5,073 nt of DNA, taken from the NCBI GenBank assembly GCA_022572865.1, contig JACZVB010000145.1, forward strand, positions 1-5,073, in the 5' to 3' direction. The stretch is from Chloroflexota bacterium. Its GTDB lineage: Bacteria > Chloroflexota > Dehalococcoidia > Plut-88900. The notes beneath the pieces are model-generated. The model saw only the letters and a program-made list of their open reading frames with translations. It was not told the origin of the DNA and ran no database searches. This document shows positions 1 through 5,073 of this stretch, in pieces. Numbering within the stretch: position 1 is the stretch's first letter; the number at the start of each line of letters is the position of its first letter. The translations under genes were made by a program, and so were the position numbers.

Positions 1-98
1 ACAGGGTCAAAAACGGTCCCCAAACGCCCGATGCCGAGTCCCGGATACCGGGACGAGTCGGGGCACTCCCCTTTTCGAGAAGCTTACTGAACGGCCTC
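1..98 (+). repeat. Partial copy of the hairpin repeat element (left part outside window)
   Basis: This gene-free stretch looks like the distal end of a third copy of the element seen at 165-318 and 4254-4502. Positions 27-71 align with 4362-4407 in the same orientation, sharing the block CCGAGTCCCG, a short loop, CGGGACGAGTCG and a trailing CCCC. Positions 62-98 align without gaps to the terminal 37 bases of the 165-318 copy read on the minus strand, with about 24 of 37 matches by hand. The best part is CTTACTGAACGGCCTC against CTTATTAAACGGCCTC. A hairpin with a 7-bp stem and 3-base loop lies at 38-54 (GTCCCGG/CCGGGAC), bracketed by direct CGAGTC repeats. The left boundary is not in the window. 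The copy is more diverged than the other two, so its membership is inferred. Confidence 0.55.
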
Positions 99-226
99 TA
101 CAGGCCTGATTGGACATATCATCGCTCCTGGGGCGGGGGCTCTTAAGTTTTTAAAGCAGGCTTTCGAGGCCGTTTAATAAGTCCTATAAAGCGGGAAGTG
201 CAGAGGGGCGGAGCCCCTTTGCCGGG

Positions 227-249
227 GGTTTGGGGGTATCCCCCAAACC
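227..249. other. Hairpin, 11-bp stem, inside left repeat copy
   Basis: GGTTTGGGGG and CCCCCAAACC arms enclose a TAT triplet, giving a perfect stem with a 3-base loop. It corresponds to the 8-bp hairpin at 4335-4353 in the right copy: the position is conserved while the arm sequence differs in a paired way. No T-run follows on either strand, so it does not look like an intrinsic terminator. Confidence 0.75.
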
Positions 250-257
250 TAATTTCT

Positions 258-283
258 TCCCCCTTCCTGGCCAGGAAGGGGGA
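258..283. other. Perfect 26-bp palindrome inside left repeat copy
   Basis: The half-site TCCCCCTTCCTGG is followed directly by its exact reverse complement with no spacer. The right copy has a different but also near-perfect hairpin at the same place (4294-4324), so the pairing is kept while the sequence changes. It is not followed by a T-tract on either strand. Confidence 0.8.
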
Positions 284-337
284 CAGGGGGATGGTCGAAA
301 CTGTTATTAAACACTCGCGGCTTTCGGAATTTGACCC

Positions 338-1333
338 GTGGGTAGAGCAGGCATCTGTTTGTGTGCTGGGGTCCTGATGACACTGGTCATCGCGGCCTGT
401 GGCCAGGGGGAAGGCGGGAAGGGCAACCCCCCACCCGGAGAAGTGGTCGTGGAAGAGACCCCGACTGCTACGGCAGTGATAGAGCTGGAAAGGGACAGGC
501 TGATCGCCCTCCCCGATGGCGAGACCATGGTGTCTATGGTTCTGGTCCCCGAAGGCGAGTTCATCATGGGCGCCTCGCCGGCAGAGCAGGAGGCGGCCCT
601 GGATTTCGGCTGGTCGCCTGACTGGTACAGTCGTATAAAGGTCCTGGTGGATAGCGCCGGCCCGGCCCATAACGTCCACCTGGATAGCTACTACATAGAT
701 AAGTACGAGGTGACCGTTGCTCAGTACGGGGCTTATCTCGAGGCCAAGGGTCAAAGCAGGGCCGCCTTCTGGGACCAGCCCAGATTCAATGACCCCGTCC
801 AGCCTGTGGTGGGCCTCTCCTGGTTCGACGCCCGGGACTTCTGCGAGTGGGCCGGCAAAAGGCTGCCTACGGAGGCGGAGTGGGAGAAGGCGGCTCGGGG
901 CCCCGAGGGTCTGGCCTATCCCTGGGGCGATTCCTGGGACCCGGCTCGATTGCACTCCGCCGAGGGGATCGCTCAGCGTCCCCTGCCCAGCTTCGCTGTC
1001 TGGACCCGGTGGCGCGAGGCCCTGACGGACGGTTCGGTCTTTAGGCCGATGCCGGTTGGGTCTTTTCCCGCAGGGGCCAGCCCTTACGGAGCTATGGACA
1101 TGGCAGGAAATGCATGGGAGTGGGTTGCCGACTGGTACGGTCCCAACTATTACGGCGAATCGCTAGATGAGGACCCCACGGGCCCTGCCCGGGGAGTAGA
1201 CCGTGTTTTGCGGGGCGGCGCCTTCGACGTTCCCATGACCGTCCCCTACACCTGGTTTCGCGAGCATTTCATTCCACCGGAGTTTAGAGGCAGTATGGTA
1301 ACGGGGTTCCGCTGCGCGGTGTCTCTGTATTAG
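338..1333 (+). CDS. Lipoprotein with FGE-sulfatase (SUMF1-type) domain, non-catalytic type
   Basis: The predicted product is 331 residues. GTG at 338 is the only usable start, because an in-frame TGA lies at 332-334; a weak GGAA sits 8 bases upstream. The N-terminus has one Arg, a hydrophobic stretch and a lipobox I18-A19-A20-C21, so it is probably exported and lipid-anchored at Cys21, followed by a Gly/Pro/Thr-rich linker to about residue 50. The rest is an FGE-sulfatase fold (C-type-lectin-like): MVLVPEGEFIMG (67-78), YYIDKYEVTVAQY (118-130), FCEWAGKRLPTEAEWE (168-183), YPWGD (194-198), GAMDMAGNAWEWVADWY (251-267), RVLRGGAF (289-296) and GFRCA (323-327). Cys169 and Cys326 match the positions of a structural disulfide in human FGE. 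The copper-binding cysteine pair expected after RGGAF is absent (297-311 has no Cys), so formylglycine formation is unlikely. The biochemical role is unknown; related non-catalytic domains occur in iron(II) and sulfoxide-synthase enzymes and as binding modules. It is probably cotranscribed with the flavoprotein 21 bases downstream. Confidence 0.9.
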   Translation: MGRAGICLCAGVLMTLVIAACGQGEGGKGNPPPGEVVVEETPTATAVIELERDRLIALPDGETMVSMVLVPEGEFIMGASPAEQEAALDFGWSPDWYSRIKVLVDSAGPAHNVHLDSYYIDKYEVTVAQYGAYLEAKGQSRAAFWDQPRFNDPVQPVVGLSWFDARDFCEWAGKRLPTEAEWEKAARGPEGLAYPWGDSWDPARLHSAEGIAQRPLPSFAVWTRWREALTDGSVFRPMPVGSFPAGASPYGAMDMAGNAWEWVADWYGPNYYGESLDEDPTGPARGVDRVLRGGAFDVPMTVPYTWFREHFIPPEFRGSMVTGFRCAVSLY

Positions 1334-1343
1334 GCGAGAAATT

Positions 1344-1349
1344 AAGGAG
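1344..1349 (+). promoter_or_regulatory. Shine-Dalgarno AAGGAG that fixes the flavoprotein start
   Basis: AAGGAG lies 5 bases before ATG at 1355, an optimal arrangement. An in-frame GTG at 1349 overlaps this motif and would lack a ribosome site of its own, so the ATG is preferred and the protein is two residues shorter than the longest open frame. Confidence 0.8.
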
Positions 1350-1354
1350 TGGGG

Positions 1355-2842
1355 ATGAGGACTTTGACGGGATACGACGTGGTGGTTGTGGGGGCCGGGA
1401 ATGCCGCCCTTTGCGCCGCCTTATCGGCCCTGGAATGCGGGGCCCGGGTCCTGGTGCTGGAGAAGGCCCCGGCCTATTTCAGGGGTGGCAACTCCTACTT
1501 CACCGCGGGAGGCTTCAGGTTCCCCTACGACGGCCTCGAGGACATCAGGGCCGTCATTCCTGAGATGGCCGACGAAGAGGCGGCATCCATAGTGGTGGGT
1601 AGCTATCCTCAGAGGGCTATGTACGAGGACATCATGCGGGTTACCGAGGGCTTGTCCGATCCGGACCTGCTCCAGGCGGTGGTCAGCCAGGCCTACCCTA
1701 CTGTCCAGTGGATGAGGGCGAAGGGGCTGAATTGGGTGCTGATGTATGGCCGGCAGGCATTTGAGGTGGAGGGTAAACACCGGTTCTACGGCGGGCTCAT
1801 CACGGAAGCCGTAGGAGGAGGCAAGGGGTTGGTGGATGGGCTGTACAAGGCCGCCGAGGAGCAGGGGGCCGAAGTGCTCTACGACGCCAAGACTAACCGA
1901 CTCGTGACCGATAACTCAGGGAGAGTCACCGGCGTGGTCGCCCAAACTCCCGAGGGTCGTACCCAGATCGAAGCCGGGGCTGTTGTCCTGGCCTGTGGCG
2001 GCTTCGAAGCCAACCCCGAGATGAGGGCCCGATACCTGGGCCCTGACTGGGAGCTGGCCAAGGTCCGGGGGACACGGTACAACACCGGCGATGGAATCCG
2101 TATGGCCCTGGACATCGATGCCCAGCCCTACGGCCACTGGAGCAGCTGCCACGCGGTCGCATGGGACCTGAATGCACCCCCTTTCGGGGACCGGAATATA
2201 GCCGATCTGTTCCAGAAGCACTCCTTTCCCCTGGGGATCGTGGTCAACACCCACGGGCGGCGCTTTCTGGACGAGGGCGCAGACTTCCGCAATTACACCT
2301 ACGCCAAGTACGGCAGGGAGATCCTCAAACAGCCCCATCGGGCCGCGTTTCAGATCTTCGACTCCAAGGTGACCCATCTGTTGCGGGATGAGTATCACAT
2401 ATCCCGGGTCACCAAGGGCACGTCGGACTCCATAGGCGGTCTGGCCGATGCGCTTGAGATCGATAGGGAGGGCCTGGTGCGGACGGTGGAGGAGTTCAAC
2501 GGGTCTGTGGTGGATGGGCCCTTTGACCCGTCGATCCTGGACGGCAAGGGCACCCGGGGCATCGATCCGCCCAAGTCCAACTGGGCCCAGCGGCTGGACT
2601 CACCCCCCTACACCGGATACGGGGTGACCTGTGGCATCACCTTTACCTTCGGAGGGCTGAGGATAAACGCTCGGGCCCAGGTGATGGATACGGGGGATAA
2701 TCCGATACCGGGGCTGTATGCGGCCGGGGAGCTGGTGGGGGGCCTCTTCTACTACAACTACGCCGGGGGCACGGGGCTGATGGCCGGGTCCGTGTTCGGC
2801 AGGATCGCCGGGGCGGAGGCCGCGAAGGAGATCAAGGACTGA
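1355..2842 (+). CDS. FAD-dependent dehydrogenase, fumarate reductase flavoprotein superfamily, TcuA/CobZ-like
   Basis: The 495-residue product is a soluble flavoprotein with no signal peptide or membrane segment. The N-terminal dinucleotide fold shows VVVGAGNAALCAA (10-22) with the ribose-binding acid E36 in LVLEK, then RGGNS (44-48). Further FAD-domain motifs are VVLACGGFEAN (210-220), NTGDGI (243-248) and GLYAAGEL (453-460), closing with GSVFGRIAG. The capping domain carries NTHGRRFLDEGADFRN (298-313). H266 and R312 sit where fumarate reductases have a substrate His and the proton-donor Arg. Other fumarate reductase residues are replaced: HTMGG reads FTFGG (430-434) and NRLGG reads NYAGG (468-472). 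The pattern CGITFTFGGLRIN matches what I recall of TcuA (tricarballylate dehydrogenase) and the CobZ N-domain. Family membership is strong; the substrate is inferred and uncertain. The electron-transfer partner TcuB is not in the window. The gene is probably second in an operon with the lipoprotein gene. Confidence 0.9.
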   Translation: MRTLTGYDVVVVGAGNAALCAALSALECGARVLVLEKAPAYFRGGNSYFTAGGFRFPYDGLEDIRAVIPEMADEEAASIVVGSYPQRAMYEDIMRVTEGLSDPDLLQAVVSQAYPTVQWMRAKGLNWVLMYGRQAFEVEGKHRFYGGLITEAVGGGKGLVDGLYKAAEEQGAEVLYDAKTNRLVTDNSGRVTGVVAQTPEGRTQIEAGAVVLACGGFEANPEMRARYLGPDWELAKVRGTRYNTGDGIRMALDIDAQPYGHWSSCHAVAWDLNAPPFGDRNIADLFQKHSFPLGIVVNTHGRRFLDEGADFRNYTYAKYGREILKQPHRAAFQIFDSKVTHLLRDEYHISRVTKGTSDSIGGLADALEIDREGLVRTVEEFNGSVVDGPFDPSILDGKGTRGIDPPKSNWAQRLDSPPYTGYGVTCGITFTFGGLRINARAQVMDTGDNPIPGLYAAGELVGGLFYYNYAGGTGLMAGSVFGRIAGAEAAKEIKD

Positions 2843-2878
2843 TTCGCCGGACCTCTACTTCTCCCTAGTACCCTGAAT

Positions 2879-4108
2879 CTAGTGGGCGGGGGAGAGCCGG
2901 GGCTCCACGGGCCTACGACTGGTTTTCATCAGCGTGAGGCCGGCAACGGTCAAGGCCAGGGGCCCGACGGATGTGATGAACAGGCCCAGTTGCAGGTTGC
3001 CTGTTGCCTCTTGAACGAATCCGGTCACCAGGGGCCCGGCGGTCGCGCCTGCCCACATCAGGGTGTATACCAGAGCGACGGCCACGGCGACCTCTCGCGG
3101 CTTTATCCCCGGCAGATCGTAAAGGCTGGCCAGCATCAAGGGGAAGAACCCGAAGCTGAGCCCATTAACGATCGCGAGCAGGAAAAGCAGGGGTAGCGAT
3201 CCGGTGAAGATGATGCCAAGGTAAGAGGCCGTGAGCCCCAGGCCACAGACGGTCAACATCATAGGAGTTCGATTGGCAAAGAAGGGAAGGGAGGTGCTTA
3301 GGAGCATGGCCGGGGCCCCAGCTATAGAGATGACCGCTATGATCAATCCGGCAACCGTTAAGGCGGTGCCGTACTCGTTACCGGTTAAGGTGGGCCAAAA
3401 GGTGTCGAAGGCGAGCCGGCCGCCGATGGTACCGGCCAGACCCAGCCCCATAATCCAGGGCTCCTTGTATCTGAAAAGGCTGCTCAGGGGCGTCTTGACC
3501 TGAGACCGCATCCGCTCTATGTACTCGGGCGAAAGCCGGTCGCCGCCTATGAAGATCCACATGACGCTGAGGACCAGACATACCCCCGCCCAGAAGTAGA
3601 GGGTGCTCCTCCAATTGCCCAGCCACACCAGTAACAGTGGTATCGCTATGAACCCCAACCCTTCGACGACCGCCAGGAGGCTGAAAAGAACTCCATTGGC
3701 CAGGGGGATCTGCTTCTTGGGCATCCACTGGAGTATCAGCAGAGTCCGGGGTGGCTGGCTGGAGAGCCAGAAGAGCCCCAGGCCAATTCGTGCAGCCAGA
3801 AGCACGGCGAAGGTGGGGGACCAGCCCTGGAGGGCCACGATCAGGGCGGTCGCCAGAAAGGCGACGCTGGACACCCTCCACGGCCTGTAGCGAGAGAGCC
3901 ACCAGTTCAGGGGCATCTCGAATAGCAGGTTACCGAACAGGAGCGAGGACGCAAGCCAGCCCTGCTGAGAAGGCGAGAGGGAGAGCTCTTTGGATATGTC
4001 GGGCAGCAAAAGGCCCAGAGTCATGAAGGTTATGACCACGGCCCCGTAGTTCAGAGTGAATGCGCTGAGCACCACCCAGCCGTAGGACTTGTTCTCTCGT
4101 AGCCTCAT
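2879..4108 (-). CDS. MFS transporter, 12 transmembrane helices
   Basis: The 409-residue product is a major facilitator superfamily inner-membrane carrier. Hydrophobic segments fall at about 9-33, 47-69, 78-95, 98-118, 137-161, 168-188, 216-240, 246-272, 281-300, 303-330, 338-365 and 371-394. The charged loop 189-215 separates the two six-helix halves. The loop between helices 2 and 3 (WWLSRYRPWR, 69-78) occupies the place of MFS motif A but is degenerate. The start ATG at 4108 is the first in frame after a stop, with only a weak CAGG ribosome site. The stop lies 36 bases from the flavoprotein stop (convergent), with no clear hairpin-plus-T terminator between. It is a close paralogue of the truncated transporter starting at 4586. 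The substrate cannot be read; uptake of an organic acid handled by the neighbouring flavoprotein is a guess from context. Confidence 0.9.
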   Translation of the reverse strand: MRLRENKSYGWVVLSAFTLNYGAVVITFMTLGLLLPDISKELSLSPSQQGWLASSLLFGNLLFEMPLNWWLSRYRPWRVSSVAFLATALIVALQGWSPTFAVLLAARIGLGLFWLSSQPPRTLLILQWMPKKQIPLANGVLFSLLAVVEGLGFIAIPLLLVWLGNWRSTLYFWAGVCLVLSVMWIFIGGDRLSPEYIERMRSQVKTPLSSLFRYKEPWIMGLGLAGTIGGRLAFDTFWPTLTGNEYGTALTVAGLIIAVISIAGAPAMLLSTSLPFFANRTPMMLTVCGLGLTASYLGIIFTGSLPLLFLLAIVNGLSFGFFPLMLASLYDLPGIKPREVAVAVALVYTLMWAGATAGPLVTGFVQEATGNLQLGLFITSVGPLALTVAGLTLMKTSRRPVEPRLSPAH

Positions 4109-4293
4109 CCTGTTGCCGTAGAGAGGATTGTAGCGCTTATCATAAAGTCACAGAGCCCAGTCACCTAAATCCCATCTTTTGATGCGCCTCGGAGCAGGTG
4201 AGTCTAGCGAAGCAGTATAGTGGATTAGCCCTGAATGCTCTAGGTGGTAGAGGCGAGGGTGTTTAATAATAGTTTCAACCCTCACCCCCTGTG

Positions 4294-4324
4294 TCCCCCT
4301 CTCCCTTAATAAGGGAGAGGGGGA
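4294..4324. other. 15-bp hairpin inside right repeat copy
   Basis: The arms TCCCCCTCTCCCTTA and TAAGGGAGAGGGGGA pair perfectly around a single central base. It is the positional counterpart of the 26-bp palindrome at 258-283. An A-rich stretch (AGAAAAATAAAT) follows on the plus strand and ACACAGG on the minus strand, so neither direction has a terminator T-run. Confidence 0.8.
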
Positions 4325-4334
4325 GAAAAATAAA

Positions 4335-4353
4335 TCTGGGGGACACCCCCAGA
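4335..4353. other. 8-bp G/C hairpin inside right repeat copy
   Basis: TCTGGGGG and CCCCCAGA arms enclose ACA. It is the counterpart of the hairpin at 227-249 in the left copy, where the G/C core is the same and the outer pairs differ. Confidence 0.7.
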
Positions 4354-4361
4354 CCCCCGGA

Positions 4362-4443
4362 CCCGACACCGAGTCCCGAGTATCGGGACGAGTCGAGACA
4401 ATACCCCAGACCCAGCCAAAGTCCCGACCTGTCGGGACTTTGG
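4362..4443. repeat. GTCCCGA/TCGGGAC double-hairpin module, inserted in right repeat copy
   Basis: Hairpin one (4373-4389) is GTCCCGA, loop GTA, TCGGGAC, flanked by direct CGAGTC repeats; its surroundings match 27-71 in the same orientation. Hairpin two (4416-4443) pairs CCAAAGTCCCGAC with GTCGGGACTTTGG over 13 bp around CT. The module is absent from the copy at 165-318, so it may be a separate small repeat nested in the element. Confidence 0.65.
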
Positions 4444-4534
4444 AATCCCCCTGAATGGGAAGGATGCACTGCCCGCTTTATGGGCTTTATTAAGCGGCGT
4501 CGGAGGATTAGCCGGCGGGCCAGAGGCATATGGC

Positions 4535-4570
4535 CATTGGAGTGGTGGCGGAGCTCAATAGCATTGGAGT
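4535..4570 (+). promoter_or_regulatory. Direct repeat CATTGGAGT x2 upstream of second MFS gene
   Basis: CATTGGAGT occurs at 4535-4543 and again at 4562-4570, 27 bases apart start to start. The second copy ends 15 bases before the ATG at 4586. This spacing and position would suit a regulator binding site acting on the downstream transporter, but no regulator gene is present here and chance occurrence is possible. Confidence 0.3.
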
Positions 4571-4585
4571 ATCATCCGGCAGGCC

Positions 4586-5073
4586 ATGAGTATCCAGCAA
4601 ATAGATGAGGTAGGGGCTAAGGCGCCCAGGTATAGATGGACAGTCCTCACAGTCTGGATGACGGGACACGTGTGGGGCTATGTCTTTCTGGGTAGCCTCG
4701 GGTTCCTGCTGCCCAGCATGAGGGAGGAACTGGGCCTGAGCCCGATACAAGAAGGACTACTTGGCTCCGCTCCCCCGGTAGCAAACATGATTCTGGGCAT
4801 ACCCTTCGGGTGGTTCCTCTCCAGGTTCAGGCCCAAGTTGCTGACCTCCATCAGTTTCTTCGCAGCGGCCGGGCTCGTGTTCTTTCAGGGCTGGGCGCCT
4901 GTTTTCATAATACTCTTGCTGGGCCGTTTTCTGTACGGTGTGGTATCCATTGCCAGGGAGCCCGCCCGCGTCCTTCTCATCAGGCAGTGGATTCCGCCCA
5001 ATGAGGTCGTGATAGCCAACGCCCTGGCCAACTTCTTGTGGGGCATAGTCGGGGTGGGCTTCGTCCTGACACC
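4586..5073 (+). CDS. MFS transporter, N-terminal part (truncated by window end)
   Basis: The first 162 codons of a major facilitator superfamily carrier are visible; the frame stays open to the last base. ATG at 4586 is the first possible start after an in-frame TAG at 4559-4561; the ribosome site is weak (GGCAGG two bases away, or GGAG 16 bases away). Five hydrophobic segments are seen at about 18-43, 55-79, 86-103, 104-125 and 145-162. The helix 2-3 loop GWFLSRFRPK (75-84) lies at MFS motif A. From residue 38 to 145 it aligns without gaps to residues 31-138 of the minus-strand transporter at 2879-4108, with about 46 of 108 identical, including ELxLSPxQ, WxLSRxRP, QGWxP and QWxP. The substrate is unknown. 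The gene is diverged from that paralogue across a repeat-filled intergenic region. Confidence 0.9.
   Translation, partial: MSIQQIDEVGAKAPRYRWTVLTVWMTGHVWGYVFLGSLGFLLPSMREELGLSPIQEGLLGSAPPVANMILGIPFGWFLSRFRPKLLTSISFFAAAGLVFFQGWAPVFIILLLGRFLYGVVSIAREPARVLLIRQWIPPNEVVIANALANFLWGIVGVGFVLT

Larger units (their letters stand above)
165..318 (-). repeat. Complete MITE-like multi-hairpin repeat element, left inverted copy
   Basis: The element ends in imperfect inverted repeats: CGAG-GCC-GTTTAATAA at 165-180, and on the other strand CGAG-T-GTTTAATAA from 317 to 304. Inside are three hairpins: 204-218 (AGGGGC/GCCCCT), 227-249 (11-bp stem, TAT loop) and a perfect 26-bp palindrome at 258-283. Read on the minus strand it aligns along its length with the copy at 4254-4502; the terminal 38 bases (165-202) match 4465-4502 at 32 of 38 positions without gaps. 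The 8-base direct repeat GGCTTTCG occurs at 159-166 and 319-326, just outside or at the ends, as a target-site duplication would. There is no open reading frame of its own. A non-autonomous transposable element or a complex REP-type repeat are both possible. The right end lies only about 20 bases from the start codon at 338. Confidence 0.7.
4254..4502 (+). repeat. Complete multi-hairpin repeat element, right copy, with extra internal module
   Basis: It begins CGAG-GGT-GTTTAATAA (4254-4269) and ends with the inverse-type sequence TTATTAAGC-GGC-GTCG (4487-4502), matching the ends of the inverted copy at 165-318. Shared parts in order are the TTTAATAA/AGTTTC leader, a long hairpin (4294-4324), a G/C hairpin (4335-4353) followed by CCCCCGG, and the 38-base terminal block 4465-4502. 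It is about 95 bases longer than the left copy. In place of the short GGGGC/GCCCC hairpin it has a block with two GTCCCGA/TCGGGAC hairpins (4373-4389 and 4416-4443), the first of which is also present near position 38. I see no convincing target-site duplication here; only GAGG occurs on both sides. No protein is encoded. Confidence 0.7.
4109..4585. other. Gene-free divergent intergenic region between two MFS genes
   Basis: This 477-base region separates the two divergently transcribed MFS genes and must hold both their promoters. No open frame in it has a convincing start or protein motif. Positions 4109-4253 show no strong feature beyond a weak TACAAT on the minus strand at 4132-4127. Positions 4254-4502 are the repeat element. 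Positions 4503-4585 hold a 9-base direct repeat close to the start at 4586. No tRNA or other RNA gene was recognised. Confidence 0.7.

Noticed and set aside
27..98. CRISPR array
   Set aside because: The repeats are palindromic modules in scattered, inverted copies, not regularly spaced identical direct repeats with unique spacers.
258..283. Rho-independent terminator at the strong palindromes (also 4294-4324)
   Set aside because: Neither strand has a T-run directly after the stem, so they are better explained as parts of the repeat element.
331..359. TTGACC as a -35 box with TCTGTT as -10
   Set aside because: It would start transcription inside the signal peptide coding region, past the only sensible start codon, and the -10 match is poor.
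143..955. Long minus-strand open frame over the left repeat and the lipoprotein gene
   Set aside because: It lies antisense to a gene with clear FGE-domain motifs, and its translation shows no recognisable domain and runs through the repeat hairpins.
1916..2398. Minus-strand open frame inside the flavoprotein gene
   Set aside because: It is fully antisense to a well-supported FAD-domain gene, with no motif of its own; typical of GC-rich shadow frames.
2843..2878. Terminator between the convergent flavoprotein and MFS genes
   Set aside because: Only a weak GATTC/GAATC inverted repeat is seen, with no GC-rich stem or T-tract.
4127..4167. Minus-strand promoter for the first MFS gene (TACAAT or TATGAT)
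   Set aside because: The -10-like hexamers are fair, but no -35 hexamer lies at acceptable spacing, so the call would be guesswork.
4291..4608. Plus-strand open frame across the right repeat copy
   Set aside because: Most of it is translated hairpin repeat, rich in Pro, Arg and Ser, and it overlaps the start of the MFS gene in another frame.
4508..4750. Minus-strand open frame overlapping the second MFS gene
   Set aside because: It overlaps the MFS coding sequence antisense and shows no protein motif.

Overview
The window is 5,073 bp of fairly GC-rich bacterial chromosomal DNA. It carries three complete protein genes, one gene cut off by the right edge, and two intergenic regions filled with hairpin-rich repeats. 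I cannot name the organism. GC-rich coding regions, very G/C-run-rich intergenic hairpins, and a mix of flavoprotein and MFS genes loosely recall Chloroflexota (Dehalococcoidia-like) environmental genomes, but that is an impression and not a demonstrated assignment.

Layout. Positions 1-337 have no gene. They hold the end of one copy of a repeat element (about 1-98) and a second, complete, inverted copy (about 165-318). At 338-1333 (+) lies a predicted lipoprotein with an FGE-sulfatase (SUMF1-type) domain that lacks the catalytic cysteines of true formylglycine-generating enzyme. After a 21-base gap comes an FAD-dependent dehydrogenase of the fumarate reductase flavoprotein superfamily, closest by motif to TcuA/CobZ (1355-2842, +), with a good Shine-Dalgarno. 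The two are probably one operon. Converging on it, with 36 bases between stops, is a 12-helix MFS transporter on the minus strand (2879-4108). A 477-base gene-free stretch (4109-4585) carries a third, longer copy of the repeat element (about 4254-4502, +). A second MFS transporter then starts at 4586 (+) and runs off the window.

How the parts may work together. TcuA-type flavoproteins oxidise small carboxylic acids, and in enterobacteria tcuA sits with a transporter gene (tcuC). An oxidoreductase beside MFS carriers fits uptake and oxidation of an organic acid or similar small molecule, but the substrate cannot be read from the sequence. The two MFS proteins are paralogues (about 46 of 108 residues identical in a gap-free hand alignment) encoded head to head.

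The most notable signal is the repeat family: a modular, multi-hairpin element with imperfect terminal inverted repeats (core GTTTAATAA). It is present as two oppositely oriented copies bracketing the lipoprotein-flavoprotein-MFS block, plus a partial third copy at the left edge. The left complete copy is flanked by an 8-base direct repeat (GGCTTTCG) that looks like a target-site duplication.
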